DNA from: Salvia splendens
Lineage: Eukaryota > Streptophyta > Magnoliopsida > Lamiales > Lamiaceae
Length of the DNA stretch: 64,000 nucleotides
Direction of reading: 5' to 3'
Assembly: GCF_004379255.2 (NCBI RefSeq)
Contig: NC_056049.1
Span: 14,120,063 to 14,184,062, forward strand
The position numbers and the translations under genes were made by a program. Position 1 is the stretch's first letter; each line of letters opens with the position of its first letter. Shown here piece after piece: positions 31,001 to 42,097 of this stretch. The notes under the pieces were generated by a model that was not told the origin of the DNA, did not search any database, and was given only the letters and a program-made list of their open reading frames with translations.

Positions 31001-32128
31001 GGCCCGGAGCACTATTGGCCGAGATGTCAAATACCGCTCGTTTCACCTCATCCGCATCCGGAGGCTTTGGGAGGTCCGTGAGAAGTTCCGAGGAGGGGAG
31101 TCGTTGTAGGATACTAAGGTCCGGATCCACGAGTTCCAGACAGCTCGGGGCTAGGAGGTTCTGAAAGAACTCAACCGCGGACTCTTTGATGGCCTTGTCA
31201 TCAGTGAGTTCACACCCATTAACGTTGATCTTGTGGATGCGTAGCCGGATCTTCTTCTGCTTCACCAAGCTTTGGTAGAACCTAGTATTTTTATCCCCTT
31301 CTTCTAGCCAACGGAGGGCCGCCTTCTGCCGCCAAAAATCTTCCTCCATTTTAAGAAGAAGTATGTACTCCGCAATCTGTCTGTTGACCTCCGTTCTATT
31401 CCGGGCCGAGGGGTCACCTTCGAACTCCGCTTGTGCCTCTGCAATGCTTTCTTCACAGGTTTTTAAGTTGGAGTGAATATTCCCAAAAATCTCTTTGTTC
31501 CACCTTTTAAGCGTACTCTTGATCCTTTCTAACTTGATCTTCAAATTGAAGATGCCCTCGGCCTCCGTGGGAACCATCCAATCTTCTTTCACCAAGTCAC
31601 CGAAACCCTCATGCTGGACCCACATGTTTTGGAACCTGAACGCTTTCCCGCTCGTAAAGATGTTAGTCAGCCTGCATCTAACAAGGAGAGGCCCGTGATC
31701 AGACGCGATGCGTGGGAGGTTAGTGACTCTTATTGCCTCAAACGTTTGGGCTGTCGTCTCGCTAATCAACACCCTGTCCAACCTTTCCATAAGGCCATTC
31801 TTTGCCCAAGTGAACTCTGATCCATCGTAGCCCGGGTCCATAAGACCACAGCCCTCAATGGCTTCGGTAAAATCAACCATTTCCGCTTGACGGTTTGTAT
31901 CGCTCCCCGTCCTGTCTTGAGAGGAGAGGATCTTGTTGAAGTCCCCTCCTATAAACCACGGCTTCCCATCCGAGAGTTGTGTGATATCCCTTAACTTTTC
32001 CCATAGGACAGGTCGCTCCCCTCTCGTGCATTTAGCATACACGACCGAGAGCATAATAGGAGTTGGGATCCAAGGGCAAGTGAGTTAGTGAGAGAAGCTC
32101 TCCCCTCTCTCTAGAATTCGCCCCTCTT

Positions 32129-32160
32129 CCTCCCTCCCCTTGGAGGGAGGTGATATGTAA
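32129..32160 (+). promoter_or_regulatory. O1E-1 leader hairpin followed by a start-stop uORF
   Basis: CCTCCCTCC (32129-32137), loop cctt, GGAGGGAGG (32142-32150): a 9-bp perfect stem. It is followed by ATG TAA (32155-32160), a minimal upstream ORF, 15 bases before the main ATG. O1E-2 has a different 7-bp stem and a 4-codon uORF at the same place. Confidence 0.55.
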
Positions 32161-32175
32161 GCTTTAGACACGACT

Positions 32176-34350
32176 ATGGTGAAGGCCGGCGGAGAACCGG
32201 CGGTTGAGGCTGCTACGGTTTCATCTCTCACGTTCGAATCACCCCGCTCGCCGGAACGGAGTCTCCCTTTCATCCCACGGCCAAAGACGAAGAGGGCCGG
32301 GACTCCTTTCCCCGAGAGAGGCCGACGTGATCTGAAACGCGTAGGCCTTGAGACAATTTCGGGGGTTAGTCGAATCAAGAAGAAAATGATCTTCGAAATG
32401 GCCGGAGAGCTACTCGATCGGGAAAATGATGAGGGGACGGCGTCGCCGGAAGGAGAGCAGCCTCCCGGTGGGTATATGATGAGCACGTTTGCTCAAATGG
32501 CGAAACCGGGCCCCTTCGAACCAGCTACGGGCCACTTACTCCTTCTCGACCATGAGCGGTTTTTTGCTGCCGGAATCTCGGACGACGACCTAGTGGACCC
32601 ACCAGCCAAATCCAGTTTCCGGGAGGTAGATGAGCCGACGAAAGAGTCGACATCAAATATGGAAGATAAGAAGAAGAAGATTGCAATGGAAATGCTCAAC
32701 TCCGAGGAGGTGGCCGGAATTTCGCCGGCGCCGGCGAGCCGGAGTGAGCTGGACCACCACCCAACCGGTGCAAGTACAATACATCACATGGGTCCTAGGC
32801 TTGAAGATGGGTTGGCATGTGATGTGTTGGAATCATGTGACTTGCAAAAAGAGGTAGAAACAAAGACCACTTTGCATGGGGAAGGAGGTGTTGCTCCAAA
32901 TGGGGAAAATGACAATTTATACTCACAAGCAATACCATGTGCTACTTACCTCCACCTTGAGGCTGATGCACGCATGGAAGACCGTGCCCCCGTGGCACAA
33001 CCGCCGGAGCCGTCGCCGGAAAAGCTGGCACCGACGGAATCTTCGCCGGAAACGCTGGCACCGCCGGCGAATGTGTGGAAGGCGGCAACGAATCATTCCA
33101 ACCGCGGGGGGATCGGGGCCGTGGAGGGTTCATCGGCTCCAAATCGAAAGTCCGAGCCAATCCCCTTGGACGACGGCAAGACCAAGCCTTTGGGTACAGC
33201 CGGCTCTTTTGAAGGTACGCCATCGCTCTCCTTTTCCGATTTTGAAACGGATTTTCTCTCGGAGAAGCTAGGGCTAGCTATTGTCGGGAAGTTCTCCTAT
33301 TCACTCCCGTCCACAACCCAAATTCAAAAAAGTCTTAGTGGCATGGGGCTAGTTGGAGCATTCACATGGAAATACTTGAATGCTAAGCATATTTTACTCC
33401 AATTTCAAGAGGTGACCGATTATGCTAAGGTGCTAAATGGCCCTAATGGGAGTCCGAATTGGTATGTTGATTGCCATCCGATGAGGGTGTTCAAGTGGGC
33501 GCCGGATTTTGACACGTTCTTTGAGTCGCCAATTGTTGCCGTGTGGTGCAACATAATTGGTATACCGGCTCATCTCTATGAGGAATCGGCCCTCTTGGCA
33601 ATCGGTAAGCTCCTTGGCAAGCCACTACAAGCCAATCATGCCACAATTCATCAAAGCCGACTCTCCTTCGCAAGGATTTGCGTAGAGATTGACATCTCTA
33701 CTCCCCCGACGGATGAGATCATCCTTAATATCAGAGGCAAAGACTCGAGGTACAAAGTGGCATGGGACCGTATTCCATTATTTTGTGATAATTGTAAACA
33801 TGTTGGGCATGAGAAAGGGGATTGCCATGCAGCGGGAAGGAAGTCTCGGGGTAGAGACAAGGGTCGCCGAGCATCATACAAGGAGAACCTTCCAAGCCAT
33901 GCCGCCAAGATCATCCACCGTGAGTGGCGCCCAAAGGCGAATGGCACTCCATCGTCCATTGGACAGTTGGAGAAGTCCAAAGATTGTAACAACCACGCGG
34001 AGCACATCGAGGGTACATTGGGTGCGGGATCATCGAAGTCAAGAGTGGCTAGTAGGAGTCACCCAAATGTGGATGAGGATGGCTTCCAATTGGTGTCGAG
34101 GAGGAGGAAAGGAAAAGTGCATGAGGGCGATATGCACACCAAGGCTCCACACGTGGATGATTGGCATTTGAAGGAGAATGTTGTTACGGTGACATTTGGG
34201 AGTGTCTCATCGGGTGCGAATGATGCGAGCTTTCGCTCCATGAGTGTAGCATGTGGGCGCCCCAACCGGGAGATCGAGGGCCACATCGAGGACCTTGATC
34301 CAGGAGAGCATGTGCCTAGCGGAGGTATCCCTATTGCGGGCCTTAGCTAG
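32176..34350 (+). CDS. O1E-1 ORF1-like protein (DUF4283-like, CCHC knuckle)
   Basis: 724 codons, ATG 32176 to TAG 34348-34350. The N-terminal third is low-complexity and variable (Ala/Pro/Ser-rich, repeated PEPSPEKLAPTESSPE). The DUF4283-like core spans about residues 355-500 (LGLAIVGKFSYSLPSTTQIQKSL, YVDCHPMRVFKWAPDFDTFFESPIVAVWCNIIG) and continues ICVEIDISTPPTDEIILNI. The knuckle is CDNCKHVGHEKGDC (about 537-550). The C-terminus is peculiar to the O1E group: DEDGFQLVSRRRKGKVHEGD and LKENVVTVTFGSV, ending MSVACGRPNREIEGHIEDLDP. It lacks the STNQYYSLM segment of LINE ORF1. Likely an RNA-binding protein. The frame is fully open while the host LINE is broken. A retrocopied host DUF4283 gene is an alternative origin. 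Confidence 0.85.
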   Translation: MVKAGGEPAVEAATVSSLTFESPRSPERSLPFIPRPKTKRAGTPFPERGRRDLKRVGLETISGVSRIKKKMIFEMAGELLDRENDEGTASPEGEQPPGGYMMSTFAQMAKPGPFEPATGHLLLLDHERFFAAGISDDDLVDPPAKSSFREVDEPTKESTSNMEDKKKKIAMEMLNSEEVAGISPAPASRSELDHHPTGASTIHHMGPRLEDGLACDVLESCDLQKEVETKTTLHGEGGVAPNGENDNLYSQAIPCATYLHLEADARMEDRAPVAQPPEPSPEKLAPTESSPETLAPPANVWKAATNHSNRGGIGAVEGSSAPNRKSEPIPLDDGKTKPLGTAGSFEGTPSLSFSDFETDFLSEKLGLAIVGKFSYSLPSTTQIQKSLSGMGLVGAFTWKYLNAKHILLQFQEVTDYAKVLNGPNGSPNWYVDCHPMRVFKWAPDFDTFFESPIVAVWCNIIGIPAHLYEESALLAIGKLLGKPLQANHATIHQSRLSFARICVEIDISTPPTDEIILNIRGKDSRYKVAWDRIPLFCDNCKHVGHEKGDCHAAGRKSRGRDKGRRASYKENLPSHAAKIIHREWRPKANGTPSSIGQLEKSKDCNNHAEHIEGTLGAGSSKSRVASRSHPNVDEDGFQLVSRRRKGKVHEGDMHTKAPHVDDWHLKENVVTVTFGSVSSGANDASFRSMSVACGRPNREIEGHIEDLDPGEHVPSGGIPIAGLS

Positions 34351-34476
34351 GTGATGGATTGAAGTGTTGGGGATACAAAGGTTGTATCAAATGGTAATTG
34401 GATTTTGAGAGTATATAGATGACCACCTCTAGTTGTTAGGGAGGCCCTCGTTGTACTCTAATTTGTCATGCCTTGG

Positions 34477-34501
34477 CGAGTCGTCACTTTTGGGCGACTC
34501 G
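34477..34501 (+). promoter_or_regulatory. O1E-1 3' UTR hairpin (CGAGTCG / CGACTCG)
   Basis: Seven-base stem CGAGTCG/CGACTCG around loop TCACTTTTGGG, about 86 bases before the tail. Relative to O1E-2 two base pairs are exchanged in a compensatory way (C-G for T-A, and T-A for C-G), and O1E-4 has the intermediate T-G pair. This supports a real RNA structure. Confidence 0.75.
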
Positions 34502-34587
34502 GTGTATGTTTGTTTGTAATCAATGATTTTTGTAATGCACAGGTGTGGGTCCGCCTCAACCCTCCGCCCTTTGGGGTGTGTTGAAAG

Positions 34588-34625
<38 letters not shown>

Positions 34626-34888
34626 CCCATGTAGCAGCTGTTCCGAGTCATCCACCACATCAAAATCCATCCCCTCTTTCACAAAGATCCAAATTTTCCC
34701 ATTGATGTTCGAGCCCTTGTAGGACAACCCCAACATCTTTGAAAACTTGTCCGGATTGGGGGGAATAAACGGTTCCATTATTGCAAGAAAACAAATATTA
34801 TGAGAACTAATTAGTCTTTTTAGGACGTTTTGGGTTGACGCATTTGCGATCCCCCTAACGTTCCAAAACAAAAGATTTAATGACATGA

Positions 34889-34930
34889 TTAACTAGAGGA
34901 GTTCGTACCCGTTGGGATTGACGTCCCCCC
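34889..34930 (-). pseudogene. LINE-5 ORF1, last codons only
   Basis: In element sense the sequence encodes GGTSIPTGTNSSS and a TAA at 34889-34891, two bases before the ORF2 ATG, matching the end of other ORF1 copies (GGPSCLPGMNSHC in LINE-4). Everything upstream is lost at the LINE-6 junction. Confidence 0.75.
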
Positions 34931-37900
34931 TTTTTTTTTAATCAAACACCTTCATGGTGGAGGGTTCGTGGGTCCCTCATCCCTATATATCAACAAAATC
35001 TATTACTTGATTACAAGAGGGCCAATCTTTCTAAAGCTAGAGTGACAAAAACAAATTACATCACACCCTATTACAAAAACACCACAAGAGTAAGTAGGGG
35101 TCAATCCGGGGATGGACCGACACCCACATACTCTACGGCATCCGGTACAATTCAAGATCAGTAACCACATTGCTTGCCTCGTGCTACTCTCGTTCATCAT
35201 CTCTCACCCGAAGATTGGGGACTCCCATTTCGTCCATCCGGATGATGGCTCTAATCCTTCTTGGAACATTTTGTGGGGACATTTGTTGGAAATTATCTTG
35301 TTCCACTCCAATTTTGGCGAGCGAATCAGCCGCTTTGTTGCCCTCCCTATGAATGAAGGTGGCCCGGAAAAGATGTCCACGTTTGAAGCCATGCAAAAGG
35401 GCCATGACGCGGCGAACTTGTGCCGGGCCCCAATTCGTGCCATTGAGCAACTTAATAGCTTGTTCCGCATCTGATTCAATCCATATGGGTAGATTGAACG
35501 CCTTCTCTACCTCCAAACCATAGTGTATGGCCATGAGCTCGGCCTCAAGAGCCGATTGAACCACGAGGGGGGTTGCAAATGCTGCAAGTAATTTCCCATT
35601 GTGGTCCCGAACAAGACCCCCTCTGCCACCCTTGTTTGTTGCCTCAAAAAACGCCCCATCCGTGTTAAGCTTGATCCATGTGCGTTCCGGGGGGTGCCAC
35701 TTAACCGGCATAACTAACGGTCTCGGCCCCCTTGTCTCGGGGTGATTCGGAGGGCTCATTCCGAGTTTCACTCCCTTCCAATGCTTCGGCTTGATGTGAC
35801 CATTGGTCATGTTGTTGTGGATGAACATGTGAACCTGCCAAACAACGTTGTACGGTTTGAACTGAATTTGCTCATGTCGACTCCTATTCCTCTCCGCCCA
35901 AAGGAACCACAGAATGAGGTATGGCATGACTCGACTAAGGTGTCTCCTATCATGTTGTTGGGTCCTAGCGGACCACACTTGCAACCTGTCCGGGATGGTG
36001 TCGTTCACCCTAAGAGATGGGGCCGAGCCTTCGAACCAGCCGTCGAACTCCCTCCAGACACATGCTGCTCCCCACCCTCGGATGAAGAGATGTTGAAGGG
36101 ACTCGGTGTTAGGCCTCCGTGGGCAGCATTGGCACTTCGGCGCAAGCTCAATCTTCCTCCATTGGAGCTTGGAGTCAACCGGTATCCTGTTTGACAATAA
36201 TCGCCAATTGAAGATCGCAATAGATTTTGTTAGGCCAGCCCTCCAAATGTCGTGAAGACCTTGAATTCTTGGCCTTTGCGTACGGATAGTCTCCCAGGTC
36301 GTAGTGAGCGAGAACTCCCCGAGCCGAGAAAGCTTCCATCGAGGAACGTCCGGTTCTCCCGCGACGATTGGGGTATGGAGGATTTGTGTGATAACCTCTT
36401 GTGGCATTCCAGCCTGGTTGTGAAGTTGACGTAACTTAGCCTCATCCCAATTTCCACCCCGAATGTAGTCCGAGACCTTGGCCGATGAGGCGCCCCTATC
36501 GTCAAGGCAGATCTCGCGAATGGGAGATTCACCAAGCCAAATGTCATCCCAAAAATAGGCAACGCCCTGACCGATCACCCATCTAATGTGCGGATTTGCT
36601 TGATTTCTCACTTTCATTAGCCGCTTCCATGTCGGGCTACTTCTCCCCGAAGGGGAGGTCGCAAGGGGGGAGTTTTTATGACAATACTTGGCCTTCATGA
36701 ATTTAGCCCAAAGTGAATTTTGCTCCCGGAACCTCCACCAAAGTTTATTACTGAAGGCCCGGAGGACTTCTTTGGTCTTGCGAATGCCGAGACCCCCTTC
36801 AAGGGTGGGAAGGCAGATCTGATCCCACCCAATCCAATGTGTCTTTTTTCTCTCTGTTGACGATCCCCAGAAGAATCAGGCCATCTGCTGATCCAATTGC
36901 TTAAGGGCCCCGGATGTTGGTTCAATGGCCTGGAAAATGTGCAGCGGCACCGCTTCAAGTGTGCTTTGGAGAAGTGTAAGCCTACCTCCAAAGGAGAGGT
37001 GTCGATAAGCCCACCCCGAGATTCGTGCAGCAATCTTTTCCCGAAGGGACATAAACATATCTGTACGTTTGACACCACGATAAATAGGAACTCCAAGGTA
37101 CAAAAAAGAGAAAGTACCTCGTGCGAAGCCTCCTTCATTTTGAATAATGTTGGCGCACCCTTCATGCTGTTCGGCAATATAGAAATTGCTTTTTGCCAAG
37201 TTAATCTGCTGCCCGGAAACCCCGGCATATGTCTCCAGGCAAGTCCGCAGTCGCCTAAGAGGTCCCTCCGCTGCTTGTGTGAATATCACAATGTCATCGG
37301 CGTAGGCGAGGTGGCTTATTTCCATGCAGTGGCGGGTAGCTCTAAAAGTCATCTCTTTCTTTCCCAAAATGAGCTTGTCTAATTTCCTCGAGAGGTACTC
37401 AGCCGCAATTACGAAAAGTGTCGGAGATATTGGATCTCCCTGTCTGAGGCCGCGGGTGGACTTAAAGAACCCGGAGGGGGCGCCATTGACCAGCACCGAG
37501 AACCAACACGAGCCCACACATCTCTCAATCAAAGAGACCCACGGGGCCGGGAAACCCATCCGATGTAGCACTTTCAAAAGGAAGGGCCATTGTACTCGGT
37601 CGTAGGCCTTGGCCATATCGATCTTAACCGCGACGTTAGGGGCCGGCGCACATCTCGAGAGCTCATGGAACATCTCCTGTGCCAAAAGGACATTATCATT
37701 GAGGAGCCGTCCCTTCAAAAATCCACTCTGATTTGGTGAGATAACCATAGGGATGAGCGAAGTCATTCTCTTCGACATTATCTTTGTGATAATCTTGTTG
37801 ACGACGTTGCACAGGCTAATGGGGCGGTAGTCGCTCCACGACTCCGACACAAGCTTTTTTGGAATGAGGACAATGTTTGTGGCCGTGACGCTACGTGGGA

Positions 37901-39061
37901 GGTAGGCACCCCCGAAGAATTGGCCGATAGCCGCCACCACGTCCGGTCCAACCGTCGCCCAACAAGCCTGGTAGAACAAGGCCGTGAAACCATCCGGCCC
38001 TGGGGCACTGTCCCCGTGGATATCAAAAACAGCATTTTTAACTTCCTCTGCGGATGGTGTCTCGGGTAGTGCAGCCACTTCATCCAAGGGTGGGAGTTGA
38101 TCGATAAAATCAAGATCTGGCTCGGACAAAGCGAGAGGCCCCGGGGCCAGTAGGTCTTGGAAGAACTCCACCGCCGAACTTCTTATCTCCATTTCGTCCG
38201 ATATCTCCCGGCCACCCACATTGATCTTGTGGATGCGCGTGCGGATCCTTTTTTGCTTGACCCAACTTTGGTAGAATTTAGTGTTCTTGTCGCCCTCCCC
38301 TAGCCATCTTAGAGTAGCCTTTTGACGCCAGAAGTCCTCCTCCATTTTAAGGAGTCGAATGTACTCGGCGATGCATCTATTGATCTCTGTCCTGTTCTCC
38401 GGGGTTGGCCTTTCTTCGAAATCGCTTTGGGCCATTACGAATTTTCACCTCCATATCCCTGAGGTTGAGATGGATGTTCCCAAAGGTCTCCTTGTTCCAT
38501 ACCTTTAGGGTCCTCTTAAGCCGTGCAAGTTTGATTTGGAAATTGAGGAGGCCTCCGGATTCCGTCGGTTGCATCCAATCTCCCCGAACGAGATCCTTAA
38601 AACCCTCGTGTCTAATCCACATGTTTTGGAACCTGAATGGCCTACCCCCGCTGTTATTGCTTGTCACTTTGCATCTTACCAACACAGGCCCGTGGTCCGA
38701 GGCAATCCGGGGCAGGTTCGTCACCCGAGTAGTTTCCAAAGTTTGTGCCCATCGTTCGTTCACAAGGATTCTATCCAATCTTTCAAAAAGGCCATTCTTG
38801 GCCCACGTGAACTCCGACCCATCATAGCCCGGGTCTAGTATCCTGCAATCCTCAATGGCCTCCGCAAAGTCCACCATTTCAGCTTGGCGGTTTGTGTCAC
38901 TTCCTACTCTGTCTCGCGGGTGGAGAATGGTGTTGAAGTCCCCTCCGATCATCCATGGTGTGCCCTCCAAGAGTATAGAGCACTCCCTCAATTCATCCCA
39001 TAAATGAAGCCGTTCGGTTCTCGTACATTTTGCATAGACAGCCGAGACACACAATTGACTA
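34931..39061 (-). mobile_element. LINE-6: 5'-truncated L1-type LINE (-)
   Basis: Tail as T-run 34931-34939, 3' UTR to 35183, ORF2 from 35184 to the truncated 5' end at about 39061 inside the endonuclease. The 3' UTR and coding sequence are very close to LINE-2. The 5' end abuts Gyp-B3 RT sequence, whereas the 3' flank is LINE-5, so the flanks do not match one interrupted host. Confidence 0.88.
35184..39061 (-). pseudogene. LINE-6 ORF2, truncated endonuclease-RT-RNase H with two lesions
   Basis: Lacks about the first 100 residues; begins in the endonuclease at LCVSAVYAKCTRTERLHLW and keeps GGDFNTIL and ASDHGPVL. A frameshift lies near 38440 (VKI/RNGP where related copies read VKIALAQSDF). A CGA-to-TGA stop at 36876-36878 follows QLDQQMA. 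RT (GFLKGRLLNDNVLLAQEM, LRQGDPISPTLF, AYADDIVIF near 37285-37312), zf-RVT (KCQCCPRRPNTESLQHLF) and RNase H (LNTDGAFFEA, ESDAEQAIKLLNG, HREGNKAADSLAK) run to the stop at 35184. Better preserved than its close relative LINE-2. Confidence 0.9.
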
Positions 39062-41576
39062 GCATACAATGCAAAATGAACACTTCTTGAGATTAGCATA
39101 CAATGATTCTTTTCTTAAGGTGTCCAAAATAGCATGCACATGGTTAAGATGTTCATCCACATTTTTGCTATAGACAAGAATATCATCAAAATAAACAACC
39201 ACAAATTTTCCAATGAATTTTCTCAAAACATGGTGCATCAATCTCATGAAAGTGCTTGGTGCATTAGTTAAACCAAAAGGCATGACTAACCACTCATATA
39301 GACCAAATTTTGTTTTAAAGGCTGTTTTCCATTCATCTCCTTCTCTAATGCGAATTTGATGATAACCACTTTTCAAATCGATCTTACTAAACACAACAGA
39401 TCCATGCAATTCATCAAGCATATCATCTAGCCTAGGAATAGGATAGCGATACTTTACAGTGATTTTGTTGATTGCTCGACAGTCGGTGCACATCCTCCAT
39501 GATCCATCTTTCTTAGAAACAACAATTACCGGCACAGCACATGGACTCATGCTCTCACGGATTTTTCCTTTCTCCAACAACTCTTGCACTTGCCTTTGAA
39601 TTTCCTTAGTCTCTTCGGGATTGGCCCTATAGGCTGGTTGGTTTGGTAGAACTGCACCGGGAACAAAGTCAATTTGATGTTCAATACCTCTTAATGGAGG
39701 TAATCCACTTGGTTCATCCTCGGGAAAGACATCCTCGAATTCTTGTAAAAGAGACACAAAAGTACTAGACAAAGAAGTGGTTAATTCGTTAGTGGTAAAC
39801 AAAGACTCTTTGTATACTAAGATGAAAACACTCTTTTCTTTAACTATTGCACTCTTTATTTCTTTTGCTCTCACATAGAAATTCTTTTTTTCTTTTCCCT
39901 CATTCTTACTTTTCTCTCGACTCTTTTCACTCGACTCTTTTTCAATGCCCTCGCTTTTTTTTTCTCTCAACCTCACGAGCTCTCCTTGCTTGAGATAATT
40001 TCTGTTGATCTTCTTGAACTTGTTGAGGTGTCAAAGAGACAAGCATGATAGACTTGTTGTTGTGATTGAAGGTGTAGTGGTTGTGAAATCCATCATAAGT
40101 CACTCTACGATCAAACTGCCATGGCCTCCCCAAAAGAATGTGACTAGCATGCATTGGCACAACATCACAAAGAACATCATCTTTATAATTGCCAATTGAA
40201 AACGAAATTAGAACTCGCTTAGTCACTCGAATTTCTCCACATTCATTAAGCCATTGTAGCTTGTACGGATTAGGATGTTTTTCCATTGTTAAGCTCAACT
40301 TTTCCACCATTTCAGAACTTGCAACATTTGCACAACTACCACCATCAATAATCATTTTGCAAAGTTTACCTTGGACCAAACACCTTGTGTGGAAGATGTT
40401 CTCCCTTTATTGATCATCATTTCTGTTTTGCATGTTTAGAGCCCTTCGAACGACCAAAAGTTCTCCATGTTCTGGTCCAATCTCCTCCAATTGTTTATCC
40501 TCCTCCTCATCATCATCATCTTCACGTTCACTTTCAGATTCTATCTCTCCATTTGGCTTCAAAATCATCACCCTTTTGTTTGGACATTGAGATGCAATGT
40601 GTCCAACACCTTGACAACGAAAACATTTGATATCTCTATTTCGAGTAGAAGTAGAAGTAGAAATACCTTTACCCTTCTCAAATTCTTTGGACTTGGATGT
40701 CGACGCTTCATTTTGGGGTTTAGAACCTGCCCCAAAATTGGATTTGGATGAAGTCCACTCTTTTGTCCTTAAAGAATGAAAACTTGTTGAAAAATTCTTT
40801 TGGATTGTTCCCTTCTTCTTCAATTGTCCCTCCACCTTCATGGCCATATGAACCATGTCCTCCAACTCCACATAGTGTTGAAGCTCTACAATGTTTGCAA
40901 TCTCCCTATTCAGCCCACATAAGAATCGAGCCATAGTTGCTTCTCTATCTTCTTCAACATTTGCCCTAATCATGGCAATCTCCATGTCTTTGTAGTACTC
41001 ATCAACAGATTCAGTACCTTGTTTCATAGATTGTAATTTTTGATACAATTCACGAAAATAATGAGAAGGTACAAATCTCTTACGCATTATGCTTTTCATT
41101 TCTTCCCAAGTCGAAACCGGTCTTCCTCCATATCGCCTTGTACTAGTTGTCAATTGATCCCACCAAACTATAGCATAGTCAGCGAATTCTATAGCAGCAA
41201 GTCTAACCTTTTTCTCCTCGGAATAGTTGTGACATTCAAAGATGAGATCCACCTTTCTCTCCCACTCCAAATAAGCTTCGGGGTCACTCCTTCCTTGGAA
41301 TGTTGGGATCTTCAGTTTGATGCTTCTCAAATCACCATCCACTTCATTTGTGCGCCCTCTTCTACCGTTTCCACGTCTATCATTTCGATGCCTATATGAA
41401 GCATCATCTTCTCCTCCACTCTCTTCCTCCTCGTTAATATTTTCATTTGTTGCCTGAACGTCTAGCCTCTCCAACCGCCCTGAAACACTTTCCAGAATCC
41501 GTGCAAACCTTGCAAATTGTTGTTGCATGGCTTTCAACGTAGGATCAACTGGAATATGATCGTCAGTAGAATCCAT
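39062..41576 (-). pseudogene. Gyp-B3 gag and partial pol, nonsense plus frame change
   Basis: ATG at 41574-41576 (MDSTDDHIPVDPTL). Gag core FQGRSDPEAYLEWERKVDLIFEC and the knuckle CFRCQGVGHIASQC (about 40593-40634). A CAA-to-TAA stop at 40405-40407 follows QNRNDD. The frame then continues through the protease (IIDGGSCANVASSEM, about 40300-40350) to an A-run (about 39956-39965), after which pol is in the +1 frame (EGIEKESSEKSREK). RT begins [24 protein letters not shown] and includes [10 protein letters not shown] (about 39160-39190) before the break. The frame change at the A-run is shared with Gyp-B2. Confidence 0.88.
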
Positions 41577-42097
41577 CCTCACAGTTCACTCGTGTATCAC
41601 ACAAAAAAATAAACCTCACAAAACACTCGTGTATATCACTCGTTGGCTTTTCCCTCCCCTCAAATAACCTCACCTCTCAAGCCTTTTACCACTCTTTCTC
41701 TTTTGCAAAGAAAACACAAGTATAAAACAAATCAAGAACAAACAAGAACAAATAGCAATCAACCAACTTTAGCCCTTGAATGAAGGATGAAAGGAAATGG
41801 TCGAGAAAATGATGTGAAAAATGTATTTGGGTTTTTTTTCTGGTTTTTTTTGTTTGCTTCTTTTTGTAAAGCAAAAAAAAGATAATGGATAAAAGAAGGT
41901 AAAGATGTTTACTATATGTACTTTTTTTTTTTTGGCTCCTTTTTTTTTTCTTTTTTTTGCAACAACTAGATAAAATGAAGATAAAGTTGTGCTAGCCTTT
42001 CTCACTTTTTTTTTCGATTTTTTTTTTTTTGAAACTAAGATATGAATGTAAGGTAAAGCTAAGAATAGATCAATACCAGATGGCTCGTGATACCAAA
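41577..42097 (-). other. Gyp-B3 leader with low-complexity tracts and primer site
   Basis: Untranslated leader between LTR and gag. The plus strand shows many T-runs (about 41826-41850, 41920-41965, 42008-42030). The primer site in element sense is TGGTATCACGAGCCA (42081-42095), complementary to initiator Met-tRNA except for one extra C. No gene is seen. Confidence 0.8.

Larger units (their letters stand above)
32066..34622 (+). mobile_element. O1E-1: ORF1-only, poly(A)-tailed LINE-like retroposon
   Basis: A self-contained unit inserted in LINE-5 ORF2: about 110 bases of leader, a 724-codon ORF1-like frame (32176-34350), about 235 bases of 3' UTR and about 34 A residues (34588-34622). There is no ORF2 and no trace of endonuclease or RT. 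The leader (gtgagagaagctc ... ctctctagaa) and the 3' UTR are shared with O1E-2 and O1E-3, so the ends are real rather than truncation points. The exact 5' base is uncertain (about 32066-32080). I cannot define a target duplication here. It is a diverged subfamily relative to O1E-2/3. Confidence 0.85.
28189..34886 (-). pseudogene. LINE-5 ORF2 (endonuclease-RT-zf-RVT-RNase H), interrupted by O1E-1
   Basis: ATG at 34884-34886 (MSLNLLFWNVRGIANAS). The endonuclease is cut after SEQLLHGR at about 34622 and resumes near 32060 with SVVYAKCTRGERP, GGDFNKIL (Lys for Thr) and ASDHGPLL. A TAG at 30985-30987 follows PGPDGF, and a frameshift lies near 29905-29915 after EPTGG. RT: GFVKGRLLNDNVLLAQEM, IDMAKAYDRVQWPF, LRQGDPISPALF and AYADDIIIF (about 30290-30315). 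C-terminal zf-RVT (KCQCCPHRPRIESLQHLF) and RNase H (LNTDGAYVEA, ESDAQQAVQLLNG, HREGNRAGDLLAK) end at 28189. Good overall conservation despite the breaks. Confidence 0.9.
27951..34930 (-). mobile_element. LINE-5: L1-type LINE (-), split by O1E-1
   Basis: The tail appears as the T-run at about 27955-27964. The 3' UTR runs to 28188, ORF2 from 28189 to 34886 (interrupted at about 32066-34622 by O1E-1), and a short ORF1 end occupies 34887-34930, where LINE-6 begins. The 3' UTR has the same hairpin type as LINE-3. Visible lesions besides the insertion are one stop and one frameshift, so it is younger than LINE-2. Confidence 0.88.

Noticed and set aside
32050..32080. Target duplication for O1E-1
   Set aside because: Sequence before the leader (about 32054-32080) does not match the bases following its A-tail (cctcccatgtagcag); the 5' boundary is too uncertain to claim a duplication or a deletion.
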